From Pseudomonadota bacterium (GTDB lineage Bacteria; Pseudomonadota; Alphaproteobacteria; Sphingomonadales; Sphingomonadaceae): a DNA stretch of 64,000 bases. A program made the position numbers and the translations under genes. Location: assembly GCA_023458055.1 (NCBI GenBank), contig JAEXAW010000060.1:1-64000 (forward strand). The letters are read 5' to 3'. The notes below the pieces were generated by a model. That model saw only the letters and a list, made by a program, of their open reading frames with translations, was not told the DNA's origin and did no database searches. The first letter of the stretch is position 1; every line of letters begins with the position of its first letter. Below are positions 42,556-53,146 of this stretch, one piece after another.

Positions 42556-44322
42556 GTGACTGAGCGCAGCGGCGCTGATATTTTGGTGCAAGCCCTGATC
42601 GACCTCGGCGTCGATACCGTCTTCGGCTATCCCGGCGGCGCGGTGCTGCCGATTTATGACGTGCTGTTCGAGCACCCCCAGATCAAGCATATCCTCGTGC
42701 GCCACGAACAGGCCGCAACCCATGCGGCCGAAGGCTATGCGCGCTCGACCGGAAAGCCCGGCGTTGTCCTCGTGACTTCCGGCCCGGGCGCAACCAATGC
42801 GGTCACCGGGATCACCGATGCCCTGCTCGATTCGATTCCGATGGTGGTCATCACCGGGCAGGTTCCGACCAATCTCATCGGCACGGATGCGTTTCAGGAA
42901 GCTGATACGGTCGGCATCACGCGCCACTGCACCAAGCATAATTATCTGGTCAAAGACCCCAACAAGTTGGGCGCGATTGTCCATGAAGCCTTTTACATTG
43001 CCACGCATGGCCGCCCCGGTCCGGTCGTCATCGACATTCCGAAGAATGTGCAGGTCGCGACCGGTAGCTATGAAATTCCGGGCGAGATCGAGCATAAAAG
43101 CTATCGGCCCCAGATTGAGCCGGATGCCGATGCGGTTGCCAAGGCGGTCGAACTCCTCAGCAAGGCCGAACGCCCGATCCTTTATACCGGCGGCGGCATT
43201 ATTAACTCTGGCCCGGAGGCGAGCGAAGCCTTGCGCGAACTCGCCGCACTCACTGGCGCGCCCGTTACTTCCACGCTGATGGGTTTGGGCGCTTTCCCGG
43301 CTTCGTCTGAGCAATGGCTCGGGATGCTCGGGATGCACGGCACTTATGAAGCCAATATGGCGATGAACAAGGCCGACCTTGTCGTTTGTCTGGGCGCCCG
43401 CTTCGATGACCGCGTGACCGGCAGGCTCGATGCCTTTTCGCCCGACAGCATAAAGATCCATGTCGATATTGACCGGTCTTCGATCAACAAAAATGTCCCT
43501 GTTGACCTCCCCATCACCGCCGATGTGGGCGCAGCGATGCGCGCGATGCTCGCCGAATGGAAGGCTAAGGGGCATAACGGCACCGACCAGGGCGAATGGT
43601 GGCGGCGGATCGAAGGCTGGCGCGCGACGCGTTGCCTCGATTATCCGCAAGACCCGTCGCCTTCCGCTGAAATCATGCCGCAGGAAGCGATCCGCCGCCT
43701 GTTCGAGGCGACCCGCGAGCAGGCCAAGGACGGCAATTGCATCGTCACCACCGAAGTCGGCCAGCATCAAATGTGGGCGGCGCAGCATTTCCACTTTGAT
43801 GATCCCAACAAATGGCTGACCAGTGGCGGCCTTGGCACGATGGGCTATGGATTTCCCGCGGCGAATGGTGCGCAAATTGCCAACCCTGACGCGCTCGTCA
43901 TCTGTATTGCGGGTGAAGCCTCGATCCAGATGAACATTCAGGAAATGGCGACCGCGACCCAATATCGTCTGCCGGTCAAAATCTTCATCCTCAACAATGA
44001 ATATATGGGAATGGTGCGGCAATGGCAGGAACTCACCTATTCCAGCCGCTATTCCAACAGCTATTCGGATAGTCTCCCCGATTTTGTAAAGCTTGCCGAA
44101 GCCTATGGCTGGACCGGCATTCGCATCGAAACGCTGGGCGAACTGGAAGCGGGCATCCAGCAGATGATCGACACCGACGGTCCGGTGATGGTCGATTGTC
44201 GCGTTGCCAAACTCGCCAACTGCTTCCCGATGATTCCATCGGGCGCCGCGCATACCGAAATGCTGCTGCAAGCGGCGGAAGTTTCGGGCGAAATGGACGA
44301 TGAAGCAAAGGCGCTGGTGTGA
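42556..44322 (+). CDS. ilvB: Acetolactate synthase large subunit
   Basis: A 588-residue TPP/FAD enzyme making acetolactate and acetohydroxybutyrate for valine, leucine and isoleucine. Present are GYPGGAVLPIYD, the catalytic Glu in RHEQAATHAAEGYAR, SGPGATNAVTGI, and CLGARFDDRVTGR for FAD. The TPP-Mg motif reads GEAS...NNEYMGM; most homologues have GDGS or GDAS, so the metal-ligand Asp is Glu here. GTG 42556 follows GGGAG; an ATG at 42508 would add 16 unlike residues. It forms an operon-like series with ilvN and ilvC. Confidence 0.93.
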   Translation: MTERSGADILVQALIDLGVDTVFGYPGGAVLPIYDVLFEHPQIKHILVRHEQAATHAAEGYARSTGKPGVVLVTSGPGATNAVTGITDALLDSIPMVVITGQVPTNLIGTDAFQEADTVGITRHCTKHNYLVKDPNKLGAIVHEAFYIATHGRPGPVVIDIPKNVQVATGSYEIPGEIEHKSYRPQIEPDADAVAKAVELLSKAERPILYTGGGIINSGPEASEALRELAALTGAPVTSTLMGLGAFPASSEQWLGMLGMHGTYEANMAMNKADLVVCLGARFDDRVTGRLDAFSPDSIKIHVDIDRSSINKNVPVDLPITADVGAAMRAMLAEWKAKGHNGTDQGEWWRRIEGWRATRCLDYPQDPSPSAEIMPQEAIRRLFEATREQAKDGNCIVTTEVGQHQMWAAQHFHFDDPNKWLTSGGLGTMGYGFPAANGAQIANPDALVICIAGEASIQMNIQEMATATQYRLPVKIFILNNEYMGMVRQWQELTYSSRYSNSYSDSLPDFVKLAEAYGWTGIRIETLGELEAGIQQMIDTDGPVMVDCRVAKLANCFPMIPSGAAHTEMLLQAAEVSGEMDDEAKALV

Positions 44323-44358
44323 TGGGCGGCGCAGCGATTGATAGAACGAACTCCGCCA

Positions 44359-44460
44359 CTCCCCTCCCGCTTGCGGGAGGGGCTGGGGGTGGGCCTGCTC
44401 AAACACGGGAGGGGAGGACGTCATACCCACCCCTAACCCCTCCCGCGAGCGGGAGGGGAA
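44359..44460. repeat. Palindromic intergenic repeat between ilvB and ilvN
   Basis: Two hairpins (CCCCTCCCGC-TTGCGGGAGGGG at 44361-44382 and CCCCTCCCGCGAGCGGGAGGGG at 44437-44458) enclose an inverted GGGGGTGGG/CCCACCCC pair. The right arm provides the GGGAGGGG ribosome site of ilvN, seven bases before its ATG. Confidence 0.75.
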
Positions 44461-44465
44461 TTTAA

Positions 44466-44981
44466 ATGAAAATCAAACAGGAAATCACCGAACGCCATGT
44501 TCTCACCATCACGGTGGACAATGAAGCGGGCATCCTCGCGCGGATTGCGGGGATGTTTTCCGCGCGCGGCTATAATATTGAAAGCCTGACAGTCGCTGAC
44601 ATCAGCGCCGATCACGCGCTTTCGCGCATCACCATCGTCACCAACGGTCCGCCAGAGGTGATTGACCAGATCATCGCCCAGCTTGACCGTCAGGTGCCGG
44701 TGCACAAGGTCACTGACCTCACCGAAAAAGGCGCGAATGTCGAACGCGAACTTGCCCTCGTCAAAGTTGCGGGCGGTGGCGACAAGCGCATCGAGGCGCT
44801 GCGCATGGCCGATGTGTTCCGCGCCAAGGTGGTGGACACGACCATCGAAAGCTTCGTCTTCGAAATCACCGGCACCAGCGAAAAGATCGACAGCTTTGTC
44901 ACGCTGATGCGCGAATGCGGCCTCGTCGAAGTTGCCCGCACCGGCGTTGTCGCCATCGCGCGCGGACCGGAGGGAGCTTAG
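44466..44981 (+). CDS. ilvN: Acetolactate synthase small (regulatory) subunit
   Basis: A 171-residue regulatory subunit (also called IlvH). The N-terminal ACT domain (VLTITVDNEAGILARIAGMF, then GYNIESLTV) binds valine for feedback inhibition, and the C-terminal domain (VVDTTIESFVFEITGTSEKID) completes the family pattern. The ribosome site GGGAGGGG lies in the 3' arm of the preceding intergenic hairpin, so folding of that repeat could affect translation. Confidence 0.93.
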   Translation: MKIKQEITERHVLTITVDNEAGILARIAGMFSARGYNIESLTVADISADHALSRITIVTNGPPEVIDQIIAQLDRQVPVHKVTDLTEKGANVERELALVKVAGGGDKRIEALRMADVFRAKVVDTTIESFVFEITGTSEKIDSFVTLMRECGLVEVARTGVVAIARGPEGA

Positions 44982-45035
44982 GAATTTCATCATTATGCCC
45001 CAGCGAAGGCAGGGGCCTAGAGCCAAACAGCATAA

Positions 45036-46139
<1,104 letters not shown>

Positions 46140-46147
46140 TGGACAAA

Positions 46148-46330
46148 CCTTCTCCCCTTGTGGGAGAAGGATACGGAGCGTTGGGGCGTTAGCCCTTACG
46201 CGCAGTTGGAAGAGGGGTGCGAGCCGCAGGCTCGCGCGATTGTTAAAGACAATCGCATACCCCTCTCCCAGCTTCGCGTAAGCTCGTTCCTCGCTAACGC
46301 TACACAACCCTCTCCCACAGGGGGAGAGGG
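46148..46330. repeat. Palindromic intergenic repeat upstream of the sulfhydrylase gene
   Basis: Nested inverted repeats with TTCTCCC...GGGAGAAGG at the left and CCCTCTCCCACAGGGGGAGAGGG (46308-46330) at the right. The right arm gives the GGGGAGAGGG ribosome site of the next gene, seven bases before ATG 46338, exactly as for ilvN. Confidence 0.7.
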
Positions 46331-46337
46331 ATTTGTC

Positions 46338-47630
46338 ATGGAGACGCCGCCAATGACCGACACTCCCGCCCATATCGAAACGCTGGCCGTCCATGCGGGC
46401 GCGGCGCCTGATCCGACCACCAAGGCGCGGATTACGCCGATTTATCAGACCAACAGCTATGTTTTCGACGATGTCGATCATGCGGCCGGCCTGTTCAATC
46501 TGGAGGTTGGCGGCAACATCTACACGCGCCTCATGAACCCGACCACCAGCGTCCTCGAAGAACGGGTGGCGCAGCTTGAAGGCGGGATTGCGGGGCTTGC
46601 ACTGGCGAGCGGTCATGCCGCGCAGTTCATTGCGTTCCACATGCTGATGGAGCCGGGCTGTAATATTGTTGCGGCGAAGAAGCTTTATGGCGGTTCGCTC
46701 AACCAACTCGGCCATTCGTTCCGCAAGATGGGTTGGGAGGCGCGGTTCGTCGATCAGGATGACCCGCAAGCCGTGGCCGCTGCGATTGATGACAAGACAC
46801 GCGCGGTCTTCATCGAATCGCTCGCCAACCCCGGCGGCGTGGTGGTCGATATTGCCGCGATTGCCGAGGCCGCGCATTCCAAAGGCGTGCCGCTGCTTGT
46901 CGATAATACGCTGGCGACTCCCTATCTTTGCCGACCGATTGAACATGGAGCAGATATTGTCATCCATTCCGCGACCAAGTTTTTGGGCGGACATGGCAAT
47001 TCGCTCGGCGGCGTGATCGTTGATTCGGGCAAATTTGACTGGACCAAGGATGGCAAATATCCGGCCCTCAGCGAAGCCAATCCGAGCTATCATGGCAAGG
47101 TCTTCACCGAAGCCTTTGGCCCGGCGGCGTTCATCGTCGGATGCCGCGCGCTTGGCCTGCGCGATCTTGGACCCGCACTTTCGCCGTTCAACGCGTTCCT
47201 GATCCTGACGGGTACGGAAACGCTGGCGCTTCGCATGGAGCGGCATTGCGCCAATGCCCTGAAGGTTGCGGAATGGCTGAAAGCCCACCCCAAGGTTGCC
47301 TGGGTCTCCTACCCCGGCCTGCCGGACGATCCCTATCATGCGCTCGCCCAGAAATATCTGCCGCGCGGCGCGGGTGCGGTGTTCACCTTCGGTCTCAAGG
47401 GCGGATATGAAGCCGGGACCGCGCTGGTCGGCGAGGTCAAGCTCCACTCGCATCTCGCCAATTTGGGGGATGTCCGGAGCCTTATCATCCACCCCGCGTC
47501 CACCACCCACCGCCAGCTTGAAGAAGGCGCCCGCGCCGAAGCGGGTGCGGGTGACGAGGTCGTGCGCCTGTCGGTCGGGATCGAACATATCGACGATATT
47601 ATCGCCGATCTGGAACAGGCTTTGGGTTGA
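46338..47630 (+). CDS. O-acetylhomoserine/O-succinylhomoserine sulfhydrylase-type PLP enzyme
   Basis: A 430-residue Cys/Met-metabolism PLP enzyme of the MetY type (O-acetylhomoserine aminocarboxypropyltransferase). Signatures: TLAVHAGAAPDPTTKARITPIYQT at the start (read in parts), YTRLMNPTTSVLEERVA, the PLP-lysine site HSATKFLGGHGNSLGG, and IHPASTTHRQL near the end. The long form with an inserted ALSEANPSYHGKVFTEAFG-type segment is typical of MetY. It would make homocysteine by direct sulfhydrylation. ATG 46338 or 46353 may be used. Confidence 0.87.
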   Translation: METPPMTDTPAHIETLAVHAGAAPDPTTKARITPIYQTNSYVFDDVDHAAGLFNLEVGGNIYTRLMNPTTSVLEERVAQLEGGIAGLALASGHAAQFIAFHMLMEPGCNIVAAKKLYGGSLNQLGHSFRKMGWEARFVDQDDPQAVAAAIDDKTRAVFIESLANPGGVVVDIAAIAEAAHSKGVPLLVDNTLATPYLCRPIEHGADIVIHSATKFLGGHGNSLGGVIVDSGKFDWTKDGKYPALSEANPSYHGKVFTEAFGPAAFIVGCRALGLRDLGPALSPFNAFLILTGTETLALRMERHCANALKVAEWLKAHPKVAWVSYPGLPDDPYHALAQKYLPRGAGAVFTFGLKGGYEAGTALVGEVKLHSHLANLGDVRSLIIHPASTTHRQLEEGARAEAGAGDEVVRLSVGIEHIDDIIADLEQALG

Positions 47631-47654
47631 AGACTTATACGCGGTGAAGTTTAT

Positions 47655-47740
47655 CCGAAGTCCTGAGCCTGTTGAAGGACATGTCTCAGCGTGAGCGATT
47701 GCTCACCGATAGACGCCCTTCGACACGCTCAGGGCTTCGG
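47655..47740. repeat. Inverted repeat CCGAAGTCCTGAGCCTGTTGAAGG family
   Basis: Arms 47655-47679 and 47716-47740 are inverted with four mismatches. The CCTTCGACACGCTCAGG sequence is a familiar intergenic repeat in sphingomonads. It lies between convergent genes. Confidence 0.65.
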
Positions 47741-47746
47741 TTTGCA

Positions 47747-48238
47747 TCAGGACCCAACCCACCGCATGGCGACATTGCAGCGGTCGTAACTGCTGCCATA
47801 ATCCCGCATAATTTCGGCATCATGCGCGAACCCGTTTTTCTCATAAAGGTGCACCGCCGCTTCGCATTTGGCGTTGGTGAGAAGGTAGAGTTTAGTCACG
47901 CCCAACTCCCCCGCCCGCGCGATCAGTGCCTGCAATAAAAACTCGCCCGCCTTCAACCCGCGCGCGTCCTCTGTCACGCCCATTTTGGTGAGTTCATATT
48001 CGCCCTCGCCGCTTTTCTTGAGCGCGCCTGCCCCCACGATGCCGCGTCCTTCGGCTTCGACAAACAGGATCACACCGCCCGCATCAACAATATATTTGCG
48101 CGGATTTTCGAGCACCACGCGGTCGACCTCCTCATAGACGAACATGTCCTCGATCCACGCCTTGTTGATGTCGTGGAACGCCCCCGCCAGGCGGTCATCA
48201 TAATCAACGATCCGAAGAGAGTGAGCGACATTATCCAT
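47747..48238 (-). CDS. GNAT family N-acetyltransferase
   Basis: A 163-residue GNAT-fold protein. The acetyl-CoA-binding region reads ELTKMGVTEDARGLKAGEFLL, in which the usual R/Q-x-x-G-x-G/A loop is modified to ARGLKAG, and LYLLTNAKCEAAVHLYEKNGF forms the typical C-terminal strand-helix. Substrate unknown. The start at 48238 (MDNVAHSLR) is preferred over 48268 by the position of GGAAGG and the domain boundary. Confidence 0.83.
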   Translation of the reverse strand: MDNVAHSLRIVDYDDRLAGAFHDINKAWIEDMFVYEEVDRVVLENPRKYIVDAGGVILFVEAEGRGIVGAGALKKSGEGEYELTKMGVTEDARGLKAGEFLLQALIARAGELGVTKLYLLTNAKCEAAVHLYEKNGFAHDAEIMRDYGSSYDRCNVAMRWVGS

Positions 48239-48308
48239 CAAGCGGCAACCTTCCAAAGCTGAAAACATTATCTAAATCGTAAACCATATCAGCACCAAGG
48301 AGATAATC

Positions 48309-48977
48309 ATGACCATGAAGATTTTGGCCGCAGCGCTGGCCCTTCCCGCACTGGCCCTGACGCCCAGCCTCGCCCCGCTGGTCGCCCAGACCGCGCCCGC
48401 CGCCAAGGCCAAGCCCGCGCCAGCCGCCGCTGCGAGCAAGCTGGTCACCGCCGGGACCTACACCGTTGATCCTGAGCATACGATGGTCGGCTGGCGGCTC
48501 AACCATTTCAACGTGACCGATTATTTCGGCATCTTTGGCAGCATTACGGGGACGCTTACGATCAATCCGGCCAATCTGAATGCGACCAAGGTGGATGTGA
48601 CCATTCCGGTCTCTAAAGTGACGACCGCGAGCGCAGGCCTCACCGCCCATCTGTTGAAGCCAGCCGACCCCGGCAAGACACCGGACTTTTTCGGTGCCAA
48701 TCCGGCGGACGCCAGATTTGTGTCCACGGCGGTCCTCGCCAACAAGGCGCAGAACACGGCCCGCATTACGGGGAACCTCACCTTGAACGGCATCACCAAG
48801 CCGGTGGTGCTCAACGCCAAATTCAACGGCGCGGCGACCAATCCGATGAATCAGAAACTCAACATCGGCTTCCATGCGACCGGCAAAATCAAGCGCAGCG
48901 ATTTCGGCCTCACCATGGCGATCCCGATGGTGGGCGATGACGTCGCGCTCGATATTGTCGCGGCTTTCGAGAAATAA
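48309..48977 (+). CDS. YceI family periplasmic protein
   Basis: A 222-residue protein with a signal peptide and an Ala/Pro-rich linker. The YceI lipocalin-like domain starts at GTYTVDPEHTMVGWRLNHFNV and includes FGIFGSITGTL, ITGNLTLNGITKPV and SDFGLTMAIPMVGDDVALDI. Members bind isoprenoid-type lipids in a periplasmic beta barrel; some are stress-induced. Stand-alone gene. Confidence 0.9.
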   Translation: MTMKILAAALALPALALTPSLAPLVAQTAPAAKAKPAPAAAASKLVTAGTYTVDPEHTMVGWRLNHFNVTDYFGIFGSITGTLTINPANLNATKVDVTIPVSKVTTASAGLTAHLLKPADPGKTPDFFGANPADARFVSTAVLANKAQNTARITGNLTLNGITKPVVLNAKFNGAATNPMNQKLNIGFHATGKIKRSDFGLTMAIPMVGDDVALDIVAAFEK

Positions 48978-49020
48978 TGTTTCAGCCGAAACCTTGTTTT
49001 CGAAACACAAAGTAATTTTG

Positions 49021-49169
49021 GGGGTGGACAGGGATAAGCCTTCCGGTTTACCAGTCCACCCCATGACGGACCGTTCCGCCCTTTTTCTGCTACGACTTAC
49101 GCGCCCTTGGGCGTGACCTTTGCGCTGCCCATCGGGGTGGCCGCACTGCCCAAGGGCTGACCTTATCCC
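49021..49169 (+). promoter_or_regulatory. leuA leader: Leu-rich peptide plus alternative hairpins
   Basis: A 17-codon frame at 49063-49116 encodes MTDRSALFLLRLTRPWA, with four Leu in six codons. Three inverted repeats surround it: GGGGTGGAC (49021) with GTCCACCCC (49054); GCCCTTGGGC (49103) with GCCCAAGGGC (49148), whose left arm lies at the end of the peptide frame; and GGGATAAG (49031) with CTTATCCC (49162), which would exclude the others. This is the layout of an attenuator sensing charged tRNA-Leu. There is no poly-T tract, so control may be at leuA translation or by Rho. Confidence 0.55.
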
Positions 49170-49199
49170 CGGCACCATAGCAGCGAAAAGAATTTCTCC

Positions 49200-50882
49200 A
49201 TGACCATGCTCCGCGACCCTTCGCAAAAATACCGCGCCTTTCCGCAGATTGATCTGCCGAACCGCCAATGGCCCTCGCAAACCATCACCCAGCCGCCGCG
49301 CTGGCTTTCGACCGATATGCGCGATGGCAATCAGGCGCTGATCGATCCGATGGATGCCGAAAAGAAGCAGCGTTTCTTTGACCTGTTGGTAAAAGTCGGC
49401 CTCAAGGAAATCGAGGTCGGTTTCCCGAGCGCGGGCGCGACCGAATTTGATTTTATCTCCGGCCTCGTGCGCGGCGACAAAATCCCCGACGATGTGACCG
49501 TGCAGGTGCTGACCCAATCGCGCCGCGACCTTATCGAGACCAGCTTTGCCAGCCTCGAAGGCGCGCACCGCGCCATCGTCCATCTCTACAATGCCGTTTC
49601 GCCCGCCTGGCGCAAAATCGTGTTCGGCATGGAGAAGCCCGAAATCAAGCAAATCGCGATTGATGGCGCGAAAATCCTGCGCGATACGGCGGCCAAATAT
49701 CCCGGCACCGACTGGCATTTCGAATATTCGCCCGAAACCTTCTCTACCGCCGAACTCGATTTCAGCCTTGAGGTGTGCGAGGCGGTGATGGAGGTGCTGC
49801 AGCCCACGCCCGACAAGCCGATCATCTTCAACCTCCCCGCAACGGTCGAGGCCGCAACCCCCAACATCTATGCCGACCAGATCGAATATTTCGGGCGGAA
49901 TATTTCGAACCGCGACAGCGTGATCATCTCGCTCCACCCGCATAATGATCGCGGCACCGGGGTTGCGGCGGCGGAACTCGGCCTGATGGCGGGCGCTGAC
50001 CGGGTCGAGGGCTGCCTCCTCGGCAATGGCGAGCGCACCGGCAATTGCGACCTCGTCACCGTCGCGCTCAATATGTACACCCAAGGCGTCGATCCGGGCC
50101 TTGATTTTTCCAATATCGACGAGATCATCAACACGGTCGAATATTGCAACCAGTTGCCCGTCCACCCGCGCCATCCTTATGCGGGCGAACTCGTCTTCAC
50201 CGCCTTTTCGGGCAGCCATCAGGACGCGATCAAAAAGGGCTTTGCCGCCCAAGCCGCGCGCAACGACCAGTTTTGGGAAGTCCCTTACCTCCCCATCGAC
50301 CCTGCCGATCTGGGCCGCTCTTACGAGGCCGTCATCCGCGTCAATTCGCAATCCGGCAAGGGCGGCGTCGCCTGGGTGCTCGAACAGGATAAGGGTTTGA
50401 AGCTCCCCAAACGGATGCAGGCAAGCTTCTCCCATGTGGTGCAGGAACTGGCCGACCGGACCAGCCGGGAACTCAACGCCGCCGACATTTGGGAAGCGTT
50501 CGAGGGCACCTATATCGTTCAGCCCGACGGACGCTTCAGCCTCGTCGAATGGCAGGAAACGCACGCCAAAGGATCGGGGGGCGGGGCGGACCGCATCTTC
50601 GCCGGCAAGATCAACGTCGCGGGCGAAACCACGACCGTTTCGGGGCGCGGCAATGGTCTCATGTCCTCGGTGATCGCGGCGCTTGACGGCACCACCGGAC
50701 CTGAACTGGAGATTGTCGATTATAGCGAACATGCCATCGGTCACGGCTCCGACGCGCAGGCCGCCGCCTATGTCGAATGTCGCACCGCGGACGGCAGAAG
50801 CGTGTTCGGCTGCGGGCTCGACACCGATGTTGCAACCGCGAGCGTCCGGGCGATCCTGAGTGCGGCGAACGGGGTTGGATAA
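49200..50882 (+). CDS. leuA: 2-isopropylmalate synthase
   Basis: A 560-residue enzyme catalysing the first committed step of leucine synthesis. It is the LeuA type 2 (about 560 residues): the N-terminus [14 protein letters not shown] leads into [15 protein letters not shown] (TIM-barrel start with catalytic Arg-Asp), [11 protein letters not shown] (metal/acid-base site), and a C-terminal regulatory domain with [22 protein letters not shown] 49200 or 49206. A probable Leu-rich leader lies upstream. The next gene starts before its stop. Confidence 0.93.
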   Translation: MTMLRDPSQKYRAFPQIDLPNRQWPSQTITQPPRWLSTDMRDGNQALIDPMDAEKKQRFFDLLVKVGLKEIEVGFPSAGATEFDFISGLVRGDKIPDDVTVQVLTQSRRDLIETSFASLEGAHRAIVHLYNAVSPAWRKIVFGMEKPEIKQIAIDGAKILRDTAAKYPGTDWHFEYSPETFSTAELDFSLEVCEAVMEVLQPTPDKPIIFNLPATVEAATPNIYADQIEYFGRNISNRDSVIISLHPHNDRGTGVAAAELGLMAGADRVEGCLLGNGERTGNCDLVTVALNMYTQGVDPGLDFSNIDEIINTVEYCNQLPVHPRHPYAGELVFTAFSGSHQDAIKKGFAAQAARNDQFWEVPYLPIDPADLGRSYEAVIRVNSQSGKGGVAWVLEQDKGLKLPKRMQASFSHVVQELADRTSRELNAADIWEAFEGTYIVQPDGRFSLVEWQETHAKGSGGGADRIFAGKINVAGETTTVSGRGNGLMSSVIAALDGTTGPELEIVDYSEHAIGHGSDAQAAAYVECRTADGRSVFGCGLDTDVATASVRAILSAANGVG

Positions 50883-52062
50883 CCCCGCGCGCCCTACCCT
50901 TGCCCGTTTTGATGTGGCCGCGTTCCTCCGCGACCATTGGCAGAAATCGGCAACCCTCATCCGCAATCCTTGGGCCGACTGGCACAATCCGCTTGAGCCC
51001 GACGAACTCGCCGGGCTTGCCTGCGAGGAGGGTGTGGAATCACGCCTCATCACCAAGGCCTTGCCGCAAAGCGATGTCAGGACCGGAAGCTGGCAGCTCG
51101 AACAAGGTCCGCTCGCCGAAGATCGCTTCGGCGGACTGGGCAAGACGCCCTGGACCATATTGGTGCAAGCCGTCGACCAGCATGTTCCCGCCGTTGCGGC
51201 GCTGATCGAACCCTTCCGCTTCATCCCCGACTGGCGCATCGATGATGTGATGGTGAGTTATGCCAGCGATGGCGCGGGCGTTGGGGCGCATTATGACCAA
51301 TATGATGTGTTCCTCATTCAAGGGCTGGGGCGGCGGCGCTGGCGGATCGGGCAGCATTGCGACGAGACCACGCCGCTGCTTCCCCATTCCGACCTTCGCC
51401 TCCTCAGCGACTTTGAACCGCAGGCCGAATGGGTGCTTGAGCCTGGCGATATTCTCTATGTTCCGCCGGGTGTCGCGCATGAAGGCGTGGCGCTCGGCGA
51501 TGATTGCATGACCTATTCGATCGGCTTTCGCGCGCCCTCCCGGGCCGAATTGATTGCCGATTGGTGCGACGAGATCGTGGCCGACATGACCGACGATGAT
51601 CGCTTTGCCGACCCCGACCTTGCCGCCGCCGGGCTGGCAGGCAGCAATCCGGGCGAGATTATGCCCGCCGCGCTCGACCGCTTGCACGCGATGGTGCTGG
51701 AGGCGGTCGGCGACCGCGCCGCCTTCGCGCGCTGGTTCGGGCGCTTTACGACGATGCCCAAATATCCCGACATGGATTGGTCGCCCGAAGCGCCGATAGC
51801 CGCTGGCGCGTTGCGCGCCCGCCTTGCCACCGGCGCAAGCTTCGAGCGCAACCCTGCAAGCCGGTTCAGCTTTGTGCGCGAAAGCGACGGGCGGCTGCTC
51901 CTGTTCGTCGATGGCGAGATGATCGCCTGCGCGGGCGAGGCCGCCTTGGTGGCAGAACATCTGTGCGCGATGCCGGTATCGCACATCCGCGCCACGTCGC
52001 AAGAGGCCATCGCGCTGGTACAAACGCTGCTCGACCAAGGGCAAATCGCGCTCATGGAGTGA
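50860..52062 (+). CDS. JmjC/cupin oxygenase, ribosomal protein uL16 hydroxylase-like
   Basis: A 400-residue Fe(II)/2-oxoglutarate oxygenase of the YcfD/RoxA type. The iron triad is seen as [10 protein letters not shown] (His and Asp) and PPGVAHEG (His), within the double-stranded beta helix, followed by the winged-helix-like C-terminal part. E. coli YcfD hydroxylates an arginine of ribosomal protein uL16. The start is uncertain: GTG 50860 overlaps leuA by 23 bp and TTG 50875 by 8 bp; both suggest coupling to leuA. Confidence 0.82.
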   Translation: MRRTGLDNPARPTLARFDVAAFLRDHWQKSATLIRNPWADWHNPLEPDELAGLACEEGVESRLITKALPQSDVRTGSWQLEQGPLAEDRFGGLGKTPWTILVQAVDQHVPAVAALIEPFRFIPDWRIDDVMVSYASDGAGVGAHYDQYDVFLIQGLGRRRWRIGQHCDETTPLLPHSDLRLLSDFEPQAEWVLEPGDILYVPPGVAHEGVALGDDCMTYSIGFRAPSRAELIADWCDEIVADMTDDDRFADPDLAAAGLAGSNPGEIMPAALDRLHAMVLEAVGDRAAFARWFGRFTTMPKYPDMDWSPEAPIAAGALRARLATGASFERNPASRFSFVRESDGRLLLFVDGEMIACAGEAALVAEHLCAMPVSHIRATSQEAIALVQTLLDQGQIALME

Positions 52063-52072
52063 AGCGCGGCGC

Positions 52073-52624
52073 TCAAACCCGCACCGCGCGCCACGCGCCG
52101 GGTTCGAGCCCTTCGACCGTCCAATCGCCCACCTGCCAGCGCACCAGCCGCAGCGTCGGAAAGCCGACCGCCGCCGTCATCCGCCGCACCTGCCGGTTGC
52201 GCCCTTCGCGAATGGTGAGTTTGATCCAACTATCCGGCACGGTCTTGCGATAGCGCACCGGCGGATTGCGCGGCCACAGGTCGGGCGGGTCGATAGCCTC
52301 TGCGTCAGCGGGACGGGTCATGCCGTCCTTGAGGCTGACCCCGCGCCGCAACTGCGCCAGCGCGTCGTCGCTCACCTCGCCCTCGACCTGCACCAGATAA
52401 GTTTTGGCAAGCTTATGCTTGGGATCGGCAATGCGCGCCTGCAAGCGCCCGTCATCGGTCAAGAGCAGCAGCCCCTCGCTGTCCCGGTCGAGCCGCCCGG
52501 CGGGATAAACGCCCGGCAGCGCGATATAGTCGCTCAGCGTCGCGCGCGGCTGATCGCCCATGCTACGGTCGGTAAATTGCGACAGCACATCATAAGGTTT
52601 GTTGAACAATATGAGCCGCGCCAT
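52073..52624 (-). CDS. RluE-type 23S rRNA pseudouridine synthase
   Basis: A 183-residue pseudouridine synthase of the RsuA/RluB/E/F family. The catalytic Asp lies in [15 protein letters not shown], and [12 protein letters not shown] with [10 protein letters not shown] complete the family motifs. No S4 RNA-binding domain precedes it, as in RluE, which modifies position 2457 of 23S rRNA in E. coli. The specific target here is inferred from domain layout only. Confidence 0.85.
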   Translation of the reverse strand: MARLILFNKPYDVLSQFTDRSMGDQPRATLSDYIALPGVYPAGRLDRDSEGLLLLTDDGRLQARIADPKHKLAKTYLVQVEGEVSDDALAQLRRGVSLKDGMTRPADAEAIDPPDLWPRNPPVRYRKTVPDSWIKLTIREGRNRQVRRMTAAVGFPTLRLVRWQVGDWTVEGLEPGAWRAVRV

Positions 52625-53146
52625 TTCAATTTCCGCCTGTATTAAATTTATAATAAATAGTCATACACATTCCTGCTGACGAAATAATATGTCAATTCTC
52701 CGTAATCTTGTTTCGCAATCCCGCATCACGCCAAACCCCGCGGATTTCTGCCAAAAACACCTTCTTACGTTCCTAAACTTCCTAGATTTCGAGCAAATTT
52801 TTGTAGGATTTCCGGGCTTCGTGTGAGGCCAGCTGTCCATCCTCCCCATAAACGCCCTGAACGCGGCTCCGGACGGCTCCGCCTGGCTCGCCATGACACT
52901 CGCTTGTTTTATCCCCATTGTGATCATCCAAGCTTCCGATTCGGGCGCAGCACAGCAGATGCTGGACCTGTAGGACAGTAGTTTCGTAGCCCCTGCCCCC
53001 TTTTCCCTGCCTTATCGACGCCGCTTGACGCTAGGGTTAGGCGGACGCCCGCGCGCGGCAATCAAGCGGCGTTTAATCACTCTGGACAGCGGCCCTTAGC
53101 CGCGCCAACGTGGCGCAAATTTCCCGCATCCGTTCAAGGAGTTTCC
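52625..53146. other. Intergenic region, 522 bp
   Basis: AT-richer from 52625 to about 52830, then ordinary composition. Short frames exist on both strands but none has a ribosome site or recognisable sequence. AAGGAG at 53138 belongs to the next gene. No structure or gene is supported. Confidence 0.5.

Noticed and set aside
48231..51239. Very long antisense frames (for example about 1000 codons opposite leuA, 780 opposite ilvC and the sulfhydrylase gene, 658 opposite ilvB)
   Set aside because: They lie wholly opposite well-recognised genes, have no family sequence and arise from the strong third-position GC bias.
52661..52927. An 88-codon leftward frame in the gap before the nitronate monooxygenase gene
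   Set aside because: Composition and lack of a ribosome site suggest non-coding DNA; no recognisable sequence.
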